This document shows positions 34,190 through 45,459 of a stretch of 64,000 bases of DNA, one piece after another. The translations under genes were made by a program, and so were the position numbers. Where the stretch lies: the NCBI GenBank assembly GCA_940671915.1, contig CALNVZ010003426.1:22742078-22806077 (forward strand), in the 5' to 3' direction. The stretch is from Paracentrotus lividus. Taxonomy: Eukaryota; Echinodermata; Echinoidea; Camarodonta; Echinidae. The notes beneath the pieces were generated by a model. It did no database searches. It saw nothing but the letters and a program-made list of their open reading frames with translations, and was not told the DNA's origin. Each line of letters opens with the position of its first letter. Within the stretch, counting starts at the first letter, position 1.

Positions 34190-35550
34190 CCACGCTATGT
34201 ATTTTGTGTATGTACTTAAACGACGATTTACAAGAAGCAACACAAAATACATGTTTGCCAAATATCACAGAAACATCGTAGATATACTTTTAAATAAGAT
34301 ACAGATACAAGATAGCCACAGAATTCAGAGAAGAACGACGAACTGGGTTGAAAGTTAGATGTCCAAAAAATCAAATTATGATAGATAGGCTTGCTTCAAT
34401 TTCATAAATCATCAAATTAGTTTGTAATTGCCTTTGGAGCCTGATTACCTAAATTGTTTATATCGATGGAAGATTAAGGGAAAACGTCACAAATTTGTAA
34501 GAAGAACATTTTAAATCTCATTAGATATTTTACTGATTTTTATTTTTTTTAATCAGCCTTGGAGTGAGACAACCTCGCATGACCTTGTAGCATAATGATA
34601 CATTGTCCCACATGATGTTATTTTGTGTATGACTTAAACGACGAATTACCAAAAAGCACACTATAAATACATCTCACCAAATATCACAGAACATCGCCAT
34701 TATACTATCACATAGATCCAAGATACAAGATAGTCACATAAATTCAGAGGAAGACGACAAATTGATGAAAGTAATAAAATCAAATTTATGATAGTAGCCT
34801 TGCTTCATATTACGATTAATCATTAAATGAGTTTTTAATTGCCTTTGGAGCCTGATTACCAAAATTCTTTATCAGATGAAATTTTAGGAGATACATGACC
34901 AAATGCGTAAGTAAAGCACATTTAAAATACTCAATAGATATTTTACTGAAAGTTTTAAGAATTTTTTCAACCTTGGAGAAAGACAAAAGAGAAAATAATC
35001 AGCGGCCTCTTTGCGCCCATGCCTATATATCTGTCAACATGGCCCCGCTTAGTTCCCCATTGTTTACATATCATAAACTAACGTGACACGTGTACAAAAT
35101 TGCAAAAATGACCATGCATTTGTCATTTCTAGTCTCTTCAGCCCCCCCCTCCCCCCCCTTCGGCTCACTCCTCTACTTTCAAAAACGCTCCAGGCCCCGC
35201 TTTGTGATTGCATAAAAAAAGCAGTACAAAAGAAAACATGCAATACCATACAATATTAACCCACCTGTACTGCCTAACAAGGCAGTAGGCCTACAAAAGA
35301 AAACATGCCATGATCATCAGTAACAACCTCCTAACAAGGCAGTACAAAAGAAAACATGCCATGTTAATACAGATAGATAACCCTATTGAGCTTGCCTAAC
35401 TAAGCAGCACAAAAGAAAATATGCAATTCTTATACAACGAGATAACCCCTTTGAGCTTGGCCTACAAAGCATCGCTAAAGAAAACATGTCATTCTGATAC
35501 AACGAGATAACCCCTTTATGCTTGTCTAACAAAGCAGCACAAAAGAACGT
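34190..35550. repeat. Duplicated block, copy 1, with internal tandem repeats
   Basis: 34190-34560 and 34590-34970 are tandem versions of one unit (GTGTATGTACTTAAACGACG; GCCTTTGGAGCCTGATTACC). From about 35215 a 65-75 bp tandem unit (AAAAGAAAACATGCC; AACCCTATTGAGCTTGCCTA) repeats about five times. The part from about 34330 reappears downstream of the N gap. Confidence 0.75.
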
Positions 35551-36134
35551 TGGTAGATCGTCTCTATATATAACACTCTGTAAATTCGCCTGGGTTCGCA
35601 ACCATTGAGATACCCCCTTTAGCGAACCCACTCCCTTTTTTAGCTGGCTCTGAGTGCACAGGAAAGAAGCTCATTTTTTATTCCTTGACAATAACACTAC
35701 ATCCCATGTCCCCGCCTCCTTAATGAATAATATGAATAATACATGAACGAAAACAAAGATGACGGTCCAGGTTGGGCAGAGCTTCCAATTTCGAGCATGT
35801 GATTGGACAATGGATAGGTATTTCGTTCGACGATTCGGTCGACCGTTCAAGACGCAGGAACACTATTAGGCCTATACTTAGTAGGCCTAGTTTAGGACGG
35901 TTTAATTTAATTTTTTGACATAGCTTTGAATAAAAGCTAGAGGTATTTTTCTTTTGTGTCACGATCGCAATTGCGCAAGCGCAGTACACACGTGTACCGG
36001 TACCGTCACACCGGGTACATAATCCTCGCCCTTTTCTTTTCCGGGGCCACGTATGTTCGTCCTCGGATTTTGGTGGGCAAAGTGGGTGGAGCTAGTTGTT
36101 ATGGGCAACGAAGCGTTCGTTAACTTCTTTTCAT

Positions 36135-36159
36135 NNNNNNNNNNNNNNNNNNNNNNNNN
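36135..36159. other. Assembly gap (25 N)
   Basis: Twenty-five N bases. The sequence directly after the gap is a second version of sequence found about 1.8 kb upstream. Confidence 1.
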
Positions 36160-37365
36160 GACGACGAACTGGTTGAAAGTTAGATGTTCCAAAAAAATCA
36201 AATTATTGATAGTAGGCTTGCTTCAATTTCAATAAATCATCAAATTAGTTTGTAATTGCCTTTGGAGCCTGAATTACCTAATTTGTTTATATCGATGGAA
36301 GATTAAAGGGAAAAACGTCACCAAATTTGTAAGAGAACATTTAAATCTCATTAGAATTTTAACTGATTTTTTATTTTTTTTAATCAGCCTTGGAGTGAGA
36401 CAACCTCGCATGACCTTGTTAGCATAATGATACATTGTCCCACATGATGTATTTTTGTGTATGTACTTAAACGACGAATTACCAAAAAGCACACTAAATA
36501 CATCTCTACAACCAATATCACAGCAACATCGCATTATACTATCACATTAGATCCAAGATACAAGATGTCACATAAATTCAGAGAAGACGACAAATTGATG
36601 AAAGTTAAAATCAAATTATGATAGTAGCCTTTGCTTCAATTAACGTTAATCAATTAAATGTTTTTAATTGCCTTTGGAGCCTGATTACCAAAATTCTTTA
36701 TTCAGATGGAAATTTTAGGATGATAACATGACCAAATGCGTAAGTAGCACATTTTAAATCTCAATAGATATTTTACTGAAAGTTTTAAGAAATTTTTTCA
36801 ACTTGGAGAAAGACAAAAAGAAAAAAATATCAGCGGCCTCTTGCGCCCATAGCTATATATCTGTCAACATGGCCCCGCTTCAGTTCCCCCATTGGTTGTA
36901 CATATCATAAACATACGTGACACGTGTACAAAAATTGCAAAAATGACCATGCATTTGTCATTTCTAGTCTCTTCAGTCCCCCCCCCCCCCCTTCGGCTCA
37001 TGCTCCTTCTACTTTCAAAAACGCTCACGGCCCCTGCTTTTGTGATTGCATAAAAAAAGCAGTACAAAAAGAAAAACATGCCAATACCATACAATATAAC
37101 CCACCTGTACTTGCCTAACAAGGCAGTAGGCCTACAAAAGAAAACAGCCATGATCATTCAGTACAACCCCTTTGTGCTTGCCTAACAAGGCAGTACAAAA
37201 AGAAAACATGCCATGTTGATACAGTTAAATAACCCTATTGAGCTTGCCTAACTAAGCACAACAAAAGAAATATGCAATTTCTTATACAACGAGATAACCC
37301 CTTTGAGCTTGGCTTACAAAGCATCGCTAAAGAAACATGCCATTCTGATACAACGAGATGCCCCT
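36160..37365. repeat. Duplicated block, copy 2, next to the gap
   Basis: Matches about 34330-35545 nearly throughout, in the same order, differing mainly by single-base insertions and deletions (for example ACGACGAACTGGTTGAAAG against ACGACGAACTGGGTTGAAAG). It may be a true duplication or an unmerged allele. Confidence 0.8.
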
Positions 37366-37409
37366 TAGGCAAGCTCAATAGGGTTATCTAACTGTATCAA
37401 CATGGCATT

Positions 37410-40200
37410 GTTTCTTTTTTTTTTTTTAAAGTATGTTTTATTTCTTCCAAATAAATACAACATAACAATCAATAACGTACATTGTACTTCATACTACAAA
37501 GATAATTGTTCATAACACAAATCATCATATCAATTATATCACTATATATCCATTTTACAATACAATAATGTACAACAAAATTTTTACTCTTTTGAATCAC
37601 ATAAAATATTGATTGTGAATATGGAAGAATTATATATAAAAAAGAAAAGAGGGACTTTAAAAAAAAAAGTTCCTCCATTCTTTTCATTTCCTTAAGAACT
37701 CTGAAACTCTCTCTCTCTCTCAAAAAGAAAGAAAGAAAGAGAAGAAAAAAAAAACCGCTAGAGATCTTAAGGAAAACCACCCTCCCTCTAAAATAACCAC
37801 CCTCCTCCCCCTCCCCCTCCCCCCTCAGGAATTCCACTTGTCTGGTCAGGGATACGGATTCGTTACAACAAACAAAAGAAAAAACAAACAGATGATAACT
37901 TGGCAATCGCCCTCGCTCTCCCTCATGAAGATGTTTAAGATTTTAAGTGTTCCCATTTCTTAAGGTGAAGAGAAATTGTGTTTCTCTCGGAAGCCAAACG
38001 TTTTTCCTCCCATTCTTCTTCTTTGAACATACTTTAATTTCATTGATGTAATAGGTGAACCTCGTCTCTCCTCTAAAAATAAGATAACTTAACCAAGATT
38101 AAAATGATTTACTAATTTTTCCTTACCTTGATTTTCTAAATATATACAAAAGGATGTCTTGCCATTTTAGATTATTTAGGGAATAAGTTTAAAATATCAT
38201 TACTGTTATTCCAAAATAAACTAGCGTTTTGGATTCGAAAATATTTGGCGGTAGGTTTCTTCTTCCTTTTTACAATAAGCACATAAGGCATTTTGAACAA
38301 AACCAAATGGAAATAAATGATGATTTGTATAAATGATTCCATGTATCAGCTTAAATTGAAACTCTCTTAGTCTACTATTTAGTGTTACATTTTCTTGGTC
38401 TTCTGAAATATTTTCCGTGTCTTTATAAGTGAATTATAATTTTTCTTTCATTTTATCAAAAATTTCCGGTGTTACCGAGTGTTTTTTAATCAAAGAAGCA
38501 TAGATTCTTTTGAAACAATATCATTCATCGCAACAATATTTTTACCCAAAACAAAGGCTATACCCTCAGTCTCCTGAGTATTATCTTCATTTCTCCTCAT
38601 ATTTTTTCCAGTTTATTGTATTGTTCCATAAATTGCTTTTATCACTTGAATATCATCTTCTTCTAATCCCAGCTGTTGGAAATATGTAATGGGTTTCAAG
38701 ATTCCATTGTTATCCATAATGTGTTTTAGTTTATATATGTTTTTTATAAAACAGATTCAGATGGAATATACATTTCCCATTTACTCTTATAAATTTATTA
38801 TTGAATATCACTTCATTTCCTTTGTAAGGGTCATATTTGATTTGAAAATCCTTTGTATCAGTCCACACTTCCAATAAATTAATATAGAATTGAGGCAAAA
38901 TGACCTTCAAGAGTCCCAAAATATAATCGCAGGAGAAATAAATTTCCTCCAGGTTATTCGTCGCATATTGGAAGTATTGTTTCCATTTCATATCCTTATC
39001 TTCCAAAAGACGTTTAACCCACATTACCCTCTGTGCCTTGATCAGTACTCAAAATTATCATTTTTCAGACCTCCTGCTTGATAATCTAAATACATTGTAT
39101 TTTTCTTAAACTTGTTTCTACCTCTCCACAAAAATTGAAATGTCAATTGATCTAACTCATCATATACACATTTCGGGACTGGTGTAAGCGATGCACATAT
39201 ATAAATTTAGAATAAATGAACAGTTTTAATAGTTGGATTTTACCCATCAACGTTAAGTCTCTTTGCTTCCACCAGTTTAATAGTCTTTTAATTTTACTTA
39301 GTATTTCTTTATAATTTAATTTTTCTTTTATTTCAACATCCAAAGAAAAATCACCCAAAGAATTCTTACAAAATCTACTTTATACCCGAAATTTAAATTG
39401 TAACATTTCCCTTGTAAGGAGCCTAATAACATGATTTTTGTCTTTTCGTTGTTAACTTTAAGTCCTGATATTTTCCTGAAATTTTCTAACAACAGCACTA
39501 CATTTTTTATGGAATCCTCATTACGAACAAAAATAGTCATGTCATCTGCATACATGACTTGTTTGACTTCGTGTTCCCCAAAGCATATTCCTTGAATAGA
39601 ATCATTATACCTATATTATTTGCCAATATTTCAATGCACAAAATAAAGAGATATGACGATAAAGGGTCCCCTTCTAACACCTCTTTCTACGTAAATAACC
39701 TGTTGAGATGCCTCCATTAAATATACAGCTTTGTGCCTTTGTATATAATATTTTTACCCACTTACAAAACTTCGGGCCGAAACTAAAGGCATTCAAGACT
39801 CTCAAAAGAAAATATGCGAAATTGAATCAAATGTTTTCAAAATCAATTACTACGAGATACCCTGGAGAATTTTATTTGAAGTATGAAAATTATGTCATCT
39901 ATTTTTCGAATTGCTTCCCCAATATTACGCCCCTTCATAAAACCTATCTGATCCATTAAAATAACATTTTCCAGAACTTCCTTAATTTTTTGGCCAACAC
40001 TTAAGAAATTATTTTGTAATCATATTTAATAATGAAAAGGTCTATAATTCTTCACAAGATGTGGGTCTTTACCATCTTTAAGCTATCAAAATAATAACAG
40101 CTTGTTTTTGTGAGCGCGATAATTCTCCCAAAACATAAGCTTCCCTGAATGCTCCTAACATTACATCTTTTATTACAGCCCAGAAAGTATAATAGAATTC
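37410..40200 (-). pseudogene. Decayed non-LTR retrotransposon (LINE) with reverse transcriptase
   Basis: On the minus strand, frames broken by shifts and stops read QIGFMKGRNIGEAIRKIDDI (about 39990-39900), GDPLSSYLFILCIEILA (about 39675-39610) and MYADDMTIFV with the catalytic YADD (39555-39520). Then follow SGLKVNNEKTKIMLLG and the thumb-type LTLMGKIQLLKLFIYSKFIY (about 39280-39220). A C-terminal ORF lies at 38731-39024. The T-run at 37418-37429 is the complement of a 3' poly(A). Family cannot be fixed from sight, and it is not functional. Confidence 0.8.
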
Positions 40201-40699
40201 TGCTGTATTATGCACTTGCAATCGATCATAAATAAATTCGCCTAGAAATTTTGAACATGTTCAAAACTTTTTGGCGAATTATGTTCAAAAGAATTATTCA
40301 GGCCTTTCGAAAGGAATGTGGTTGAAACCAAGATCGATCACTTCATGCCCCAATGCAGGACAAAAAGAATTCCTGTATTTCGACTCCATTCATTTCAGAA
40401 GTTCGCTACATTCCAAAATACTCATTGTCCGGAAAACACATAACAAAAGAAAATGCCTCACATCAAAAAGCCTACCTACTGAATCGAGGTGGATTAGGCA
40501 TTCTATGTATACGAAAATCTCTAAATTCGCCTCGTTCGCAAACGTTCGCAACTCAGTGAGATACCCCCTTAAGGGATGACAATCATTGTCACCCCTGGCT
40601 TTCTTTAAGAGAGATGTTCATTATGTTTATATTATACTTATTATGTATATTGCTTGCAATAAAACTACATCTCATCGCAAAGCACCTATTTATTACAAT

Positions 40700-40935
40700 G
40701 TGTTGAATCAGTGGATGGAGCGTCCGCCTCATAATCGGGAGGTCGTGGGTTCGATCCCCGGGGCCGCCATACAAAAAGACGTTAAAAATGGGAGTTGCTG
40801 CTACTCTGTTTGGCGTTCAACAAGAAAGGTTAGAGTAACGTCGATCTAGCGCTGCTCAGTGGCTGCCTCGCCCACGATCAATGGGGCAAAAGAATTTCCG
40901 TTCACATTTGTTTCGGACAATAAAATTTGGAGCAT
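40700..40935 (+). mobile_element. tRNA-derived SINE (tRNA-Met-like head)
   Basis: GGAGCGTCCGCCTCATAATC (anticodon-like CAT) and the B box GGGTTCGATCCCC, then AAAGACGTTAAAAATGGGAG, ending near AATAAAATTTGGAG. Same family as 9632-9865. Confidence 0.85.
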
Positions 40936-41197
40936 TCACTTAATGAATTAATTACATGAACGAAACTAATTCATAATTAATTTATAAGTATTGCTTATAC
41001 TTTTTGATAAAAAAAGTACCAATAGAAAGATTAGGAAATCACGTTTTTAACGAATATAAATTTCAATAAACCATTTATATCCTGAGAAAATCAAAATCAA
41101 ATGAATGTTAAGAAAAAAGAATAGAGTCCTTTTTCAAAATCTTAACGTTATTTAACAGAATCACACGTATAAATTGTCCGTCTTTATATTTCTTTAG

Positions 41198-41324
41198 TCG
41201 TCACCCAAGAGCCCCCTGGAAACGGGTCATTTCCAATAGGCGCCGTTGGCGGCGGTATTGGTGGTGGAGTACTTGTTCTCCTGTTGCTATTCGTTGTTCT
41301 CTTTATACTTCGTAAAAGAAAAAG
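41198..41324 (+). CDS. Exon: stalk and transmembrane helix
   Basis: A short stalk (VTQEPPGNGSFPIGA) leads into GGGIGGGVLVLLLLFVVLFI and the stop-transfer cluster RKRK. One hydrophobic helix of about 24 residues fixes the topology as type I, with the lectin/Ig/EGF part outside. The Gly-rich helix start (GGGIGGG) could favour helix packing or dimerisation (inference). Acceptor TCTTTAG, phase 1 in; donor GTAACA, phase 2 out. Confidence 0.92.
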
Positions 41325-41690
41325 GTAACATAAATTCTTTTTTTTTTTTACACAATGAAAGTAAAAAATAAATTTATATCATATTATGTTATACACTGAG
41401 AAAAGTAGAAAAATGACCTATCGGACATAGTTTCCTTTTCGTTCGTTACCCCCATTTTGTATTGTTCTTATTATTTTTATTGTAATGTGTATACTTGCCA
41501 TTGGAAGGCAATTTTCGATGTTCTTCTGACATTGCTATCATTATCTGAATCTGAATCTGAATTCGAATTTTGTAACTGTTTTTCTTACTTGTTTGTAGTA
41601 TTCTCTTTGTGAGTAAGGAAGCGTACGTATCCATTAAGTATTCTAAACATTGAGCTAATTTCCTTTGTATACTGTGTATCTTTGACATAG

Positions 41691-41764
41691 GAAGCACACA
41701 GACGAGCATCATCCTAATGAGATCAACGACCCGCAATATGAATCCGTCATTGATATACCAGCAG
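41691..41764 (+). CDS. Exon: juxtamembrane cytoplasmic segment, alternative donor
   Basis: Encodes RKHTDEHHPNEINDPQYES and VIDIPA. The acceptor GACATAG is in phase 2, matching the TM exon. The donor GTGTGA at 41765 leaves phase 1, matching the last exon. An almost identical 42-base copy follows directly, so a second identical donor at 41807 is also in frame. Using it would add GVISEYEYVTDIPA with two more Tyr (exon 41691-41806). Which is used cannot be decided from sequence. Confidence 0.82.
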
Positions 41765-41817
41765 GTGTGATATCAGAATATGAATACGTCACTGATATAC
41801 CAGCAGGTGTGATATAT
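41724..41817 (+). repeat. 42-bp tandem duplication spanning a splice donor
   Basis: The segment CAATATGAATCCGTCATTGA through CCAGCAGGTGTGATAT is followed by a near-identical copy (GAATATGAATACGTCACTGA onward). Each copy contains the donor CAG|GTGTGA (41765 and 41807), 42 bases apart and so in the same phase. Confidence 0.9.
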
Positions 41818-42595
41818 ATATTCACTGCTCTTGAGGCCGACTGTGGAAACTATCATTCCCTACATGCCCTCGGAGCCTTTCTGGTAGGAAAAGCACCGAC
41901 AGTTCCCACAGTCGTCCGAATACAAAGTAGTTCATATTTGTTTGTGTTTATATACCTCATCATTTTAGACCAGGCCTAGGCTAGTTTTGTAACTCTTAAT
42001 CTAGAACTGGACATAAGCAAATGATATTAAGAGAATTCCTATTTACTAGAATCTGATAACAATGAAGAAAACAAAAGTAGCACTCCCTGCTCTCATCCAT
42101 ATTATTCAAACATAAACCCAAACATCATACTTGCTCGTACACACTACAAATTACACCAGAAAACAGTAACTAACTGCTCCAAATCTTCTGCATTCAAAAC
42201 TTCGAAACTCGGAGTCTCACTGACACTCGCCATGTTGAAATCTTTCTGTGCAAAGTTCGAATTTATTTGTCTAGTTTTCACGCATATCCGTATATCCATA
42301 TAATCCCAAAAAAGGGGTAGGCTAGGTTACTAGTAAGCAAAATGTTAGGGGTAGGCCTACTACTAGAGAGTTTGATAGTAGAAATTGATGGTAAGTCCAA
42401 ACTCTGGTGCATGCTAGACGGAACTTCACAAACTAGATACGAGTAACCCCATGTCATGCCTCAATTCAGTTACAAGTCTACTATCAGTCTGGTAAATGCC
42501 AGCTAATATTAATAAACAACTGTATTTATCAACAGCTATGTTTTTAATACAAAAAACACGTTTCTATTAAACATCAAAACTTGTAACTTTGACAG
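41807..42595 (+). other. Last intron of the receptor gene, no element recognised
   Basis: AT-rich sequence from the second possible donor to the TTGACAG acceptor. If the second donor is skipped, the frame stays open to 41979 (IYIFTALEADCGNYHS onward), which would give an intron-retained tail; this reads like intron. Confidence 0.6.
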
Positions 42596-42813
42596 GTTCA
42601 AGGCATCCTGCTCCATCTTCACAGCCTTCAAACGACAACAACGAGCATAATTACCAGGAACTTGAAACAAACTTAAATGCCATTCCGAGTTACATGACAT
42701 TAGCAGGAGGAGATCCAGTCCAGGGGATAGAGCTTTCATCAGTTGTGCAGAATGACAATGAAGACAAAATTGCCTACCAAAACATCGGCTATCGACGCGA
42801 CATAAGCAATTGA
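42596..42813 (+). CDS. Last exon: cytoplasmic tail with ITAM-like and ITIM-like tyrosine motifs
   Basis: After acceptor TTGACAG the frame encodes GSRHPAPSSQPSNDNNEHN, then YQELETNLNAIPSYMTLAGG and ends DKIAYQNIGYRRDISN, stop TGA at 42811. Motifs seen: ExxYQEL, nine residues, YMTL (ITAM-like YxxL pair); IAYQNI (fits the ITIM consensus and also contains YQN, a Grb2-SH2-type YxN). There is no kinase domain and none is found before the next gene start. No AATAAA lies close downstream; the first is at 43327-43332, inside a degraded repeat arm. Confidence 0.93.
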
Positions 42814-42975
42814 TGATGTCATAGATTCTTCTAAGAGGAATACCACTATTAATGCGACAAAAACAATTCCATTACTACAGTTTACACTAAGGTTTTATCG
42901 ACAGTTTTCGTAATTTGTCATTTTTTTTTTGTTATATACAAGGGAAGTTTAGATATTTCCTTTCTTCATGATATA

Positions 42976-43460
42976 CACTGTTAATCATAGAGGTTGGATA
43001 TTTTTCGTATGCTCCAGCAACATCATTTTGCTCCGGTTTTAATTTCTTGAAGTTGTTGAACAAGTTTGTCTACCCCCACATTGTCTATTTTTGCCATTTA
43101 ATCTCATTTTGGGGTCCCCCTTATTCGTTTACCCGGCTGACTAAGGCCCCCTTCGTCCTACCCCCGTAACACGCGTTGAAATATAGGCTTGTTATTATTC
43201 TTTACGTTAAATCAAAGTTTAGGGTTACAGGTTTTGGTCTCTTGTCTAGGAGAGTGGTTGAAGTAAAAAGTGAGATTGGTGAAAAATTGAAATATATTAT
43301 CCTACCTTTGTGGTCAAAACAAAGGAAATAAATGACAATCATAAATACTTAATTATTATCATTTTCCCCTAAATTTTGTTTCAGCGTTAATTACAAGGTT
43401 CTAAATGGTGACTAGTCTTTCTTTCATTATGATTTGTGTTTGGCTGAGATTCTAAAATAT
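42976..43460. mobile_element. Degraded arm of the CACTGTTCGTCATAAAGG family
   Basis: CACTGTTAATCATAGAGGTT after TA, then TTGGGGTCCCCCTTATTCG and GTCTCTTGTCTAGGAGAG correspond to the type-B arm of copies 1 and 3, with many substitutions. It lies 163 bases after the receptor stop codon and may supply its 3' UTR end. Confidence 0.65.
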
Positions 43461-43528
43461 ATTTTTAGGATGAGTGGTGATAAGTGTGGGTGTCTGTGTG
43501 TTGGTGAGTGTTATGTAGTAGTAGGATA

Positions 43529-43568
<40 letters not shown>

Positions 43569-43620
43569 GTGGGTGTGTGTGTGTAGCAAGTGTAATTTTG
43601 TTGTTGTCTTGAGATTGTAC
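43461..43620. repeat. (GA)n and GT-rich microsatellite
   Basis: GA repeat at about 43534-43564, flanked by GTGTG-rich sequence. The minus-strand ORF (43465-43731) is compositional. Confidence 0.9.
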
Positions 43621-44084
43621 ATGAAAAGATCCGAATGAAAATGGTACTAATATTGCTGAAAGGATCACTTTACCAAGACATATCATAAAACCCATGATTG
43701 AATGTTCGTGATTCAAACAAGAACTCTTCAAAATGATGGGACATTTTTTCTGACTTGTATTGATCTGTTAGTGTTAGGTCATATGGTGTATATGTTAGAA
43801 TATTGTATTAGAAACATATAATAAATTGCTTGTAGTTAACCTAAAAGTGGTCTGGTCGTCTATCATTCGATATGCAATTATAATAACAATAGTAACATAA
43901 ACCTGGGGCATGTTCAGATAGATAGCAGATTTGATCACAATAAATTGGCATCTTGAACATCCTTTCCACATAATTATCACTCTTTTAAAGAAATTGTACA
44001 TAACAGCTTTGAGGCTAAGAGTGAGTTCGTAGCTAAGATTCCTAGCAATGATAAAATGTATTTCTCAGGTATGTTGTATCTTTT

Positions 44085-44890
44085 ACATATATGGGCAATT
44101 CCACGCCAACTAGGACATTTGTCAAAAATTAAAAATGTCTCTCTGATGGTTATTCTATGACCTATCACTTATCTAATGCCATGGGTGTTAATGGCTCATA
44201 AAACTCTTTCAAAATCAATTAAAATTATTTTACAATTTCGTTCAGATCCTCGAGAACTAGAACCACCATTAAAATTCAATGTGTGGGACTACATGGAAAA
44301 AAAAATTCACTAAAATTCAAATTACACAAGATTCTTTAAATATTTTTTCTTAAAACTTTCACTAAATGGAGAAGGGTGGATATATTTATGTATTTAAAGG
44401 TCAATAAGGACAATTAGTTCATGATAAGGAGGTGAGATAACCAAAAATGTCACATAAAAAATACTGTAATGCGACTAACCGTAATGCGACTAACCGACAT
44501 TTATCGATCTTTAAAGAATACTTTGAATTGTTTACCAAATCTAAATAGCTGACTTGATACTTCAATATGTTGGCTAGGAGGTGCAAGAAATAAAACTGGC
44601 AAAATTATTATGATTTGAGCAAAATATATTTTTTTTTGTAACAAGTGAATTTTTTTGTTTGTTCCTTGTCCATTTTGTGTAATGCGACTAACCGATTTTT
44701 AACCTGTTGTGACGTTCACCAGAAAAAGCCTGCAACATTTCTTATATTGTTGTTTTAAAGCTATGGTTGTTAGGTTTAAATCAAAGTATAAACTTTAAAG
44801 AAAGACTCATTCTTCTAAATCTGGTACCACCAAGTTACAAAATTGGCACCTAAAAGTGTAATGCGACTAACCGTGGAATTGCCCATATGT
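44085..44890. mobile_element. MITE with TAATGCGACTAACCG words
   Basis: The ends ACATATATGGGCAATTCCACG and CGTGGAATTGCCCATATGT are inverted. The interior has five exact TAATGCGACTAACCG words at about 44467, 44481, 44680 and 44858 among others. Confidence 0.85.
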
Positions 44891-45459
44891 ATTTCTTATT
44901 TAGGTAATGGTGCCATAATCGAGCATCACACATGACGGACTTGAACGCTTTGCAAGAAGCCAACATTATTATTAGGTCTATTATCATTTATTATTATGAT
45001 GAATGGGCTATATTTTTAGCGTTTACTTCGGTATTCTTCGTTGTTGGAATGGAAGTTTTGTTGTATTAGGTCGGCTTTAATGCTTTGATAGACTCCAGGG
45101 AAAACAAATCCGACCATTTCTGTATTAAAAAGCTATAACCAAGAAAGGGCATAATCTTCTTGCTAACCAAGGATTTGTACGTGCGAAGTATCGTTATCAG
45201 TGCAAGATTAACTAAATTATTGTACAAAGTGTTGGCTTATACTCACAAGCGAGTTACAGTGTAATGAGTCTAGGGCGATTTGGCGGCAAGCTATACTAGC
45301 TCGTGTGGCGGCATTTAGTCAAATGGTGTGCCTAATCGCCAATATTTTATGTTATTATTTTCCTTCAAAGGGGGGGAGCAAGCGATCTGTGAGGATAGGA
45401 GTATGATTATTCCATGATATGAGATATAATATTCTCTCACGGAGGAATGTTTTATTGCC

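Larger units (their letters stand above)
33081..40573. mobile_element. 7.5-kb region bounded by long inverted repeats
   Basis: 33081-33450 (GGGGGTATCTCACTGAGTTG, GAGGCGAATTTAAAGATTTT and on) is the near-identical reverse complement of 40205-40573. A short third copy of the end (TTGAGATACCCCC) lies at 35605-35618. The flanks are TAAA and TTAA, suggesting a TTAA-type target. Inside are a duplicated block, a sequencing gap and a LINE remnant. The whole region sits in the intron between Ig3 and the TM exon. Confidence 0.7.
5509..42813 (+). other. Gene span: kinase-less Tie-like receptor with N-terminal C-type lectin domain (5' partial)
   Basis: Thirteen exons join without frame conflict into about 786 residues plus stop. 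Domain order by approximate residue: C-type lectin 1-109, Ig1 110-214, Ig2 215-308, five EGF-like modules 309-548, Ig3 549-647, stalk and single TM helix about 665-688, cytoplasmic tail to 786. Most ectodomain junctions are phase 1, as in extracellular exon-shuffled genes. Seen in sequence: CPPGFMGR in EGF1 and CLPDPYGC in EGF2, both very close to vertebrate Tie2 as I know it, and Ig2 running into RLIV just before EGF1 as in Tie2. The FN3 repeats and tyrosine kinase of Tie receptors are absent. The product should be a type I plasma-membrane receptor; ligand unknown. The start codon, signal peptide and first part of the lectin domain lie upstream or were not recognised. It could alternatively be called a MEGF-like scavenger receptor, but the Ig-Ig-EGF order favours a Tie relative. 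Confidence 0.88.

Noticed and set aside
38731-39024. 97-codon minus-strand ORF as a host gene
   Set aside because: It lies in the C-terminal part of the decayed LINE, in line with the reverse transcriptase fragments.
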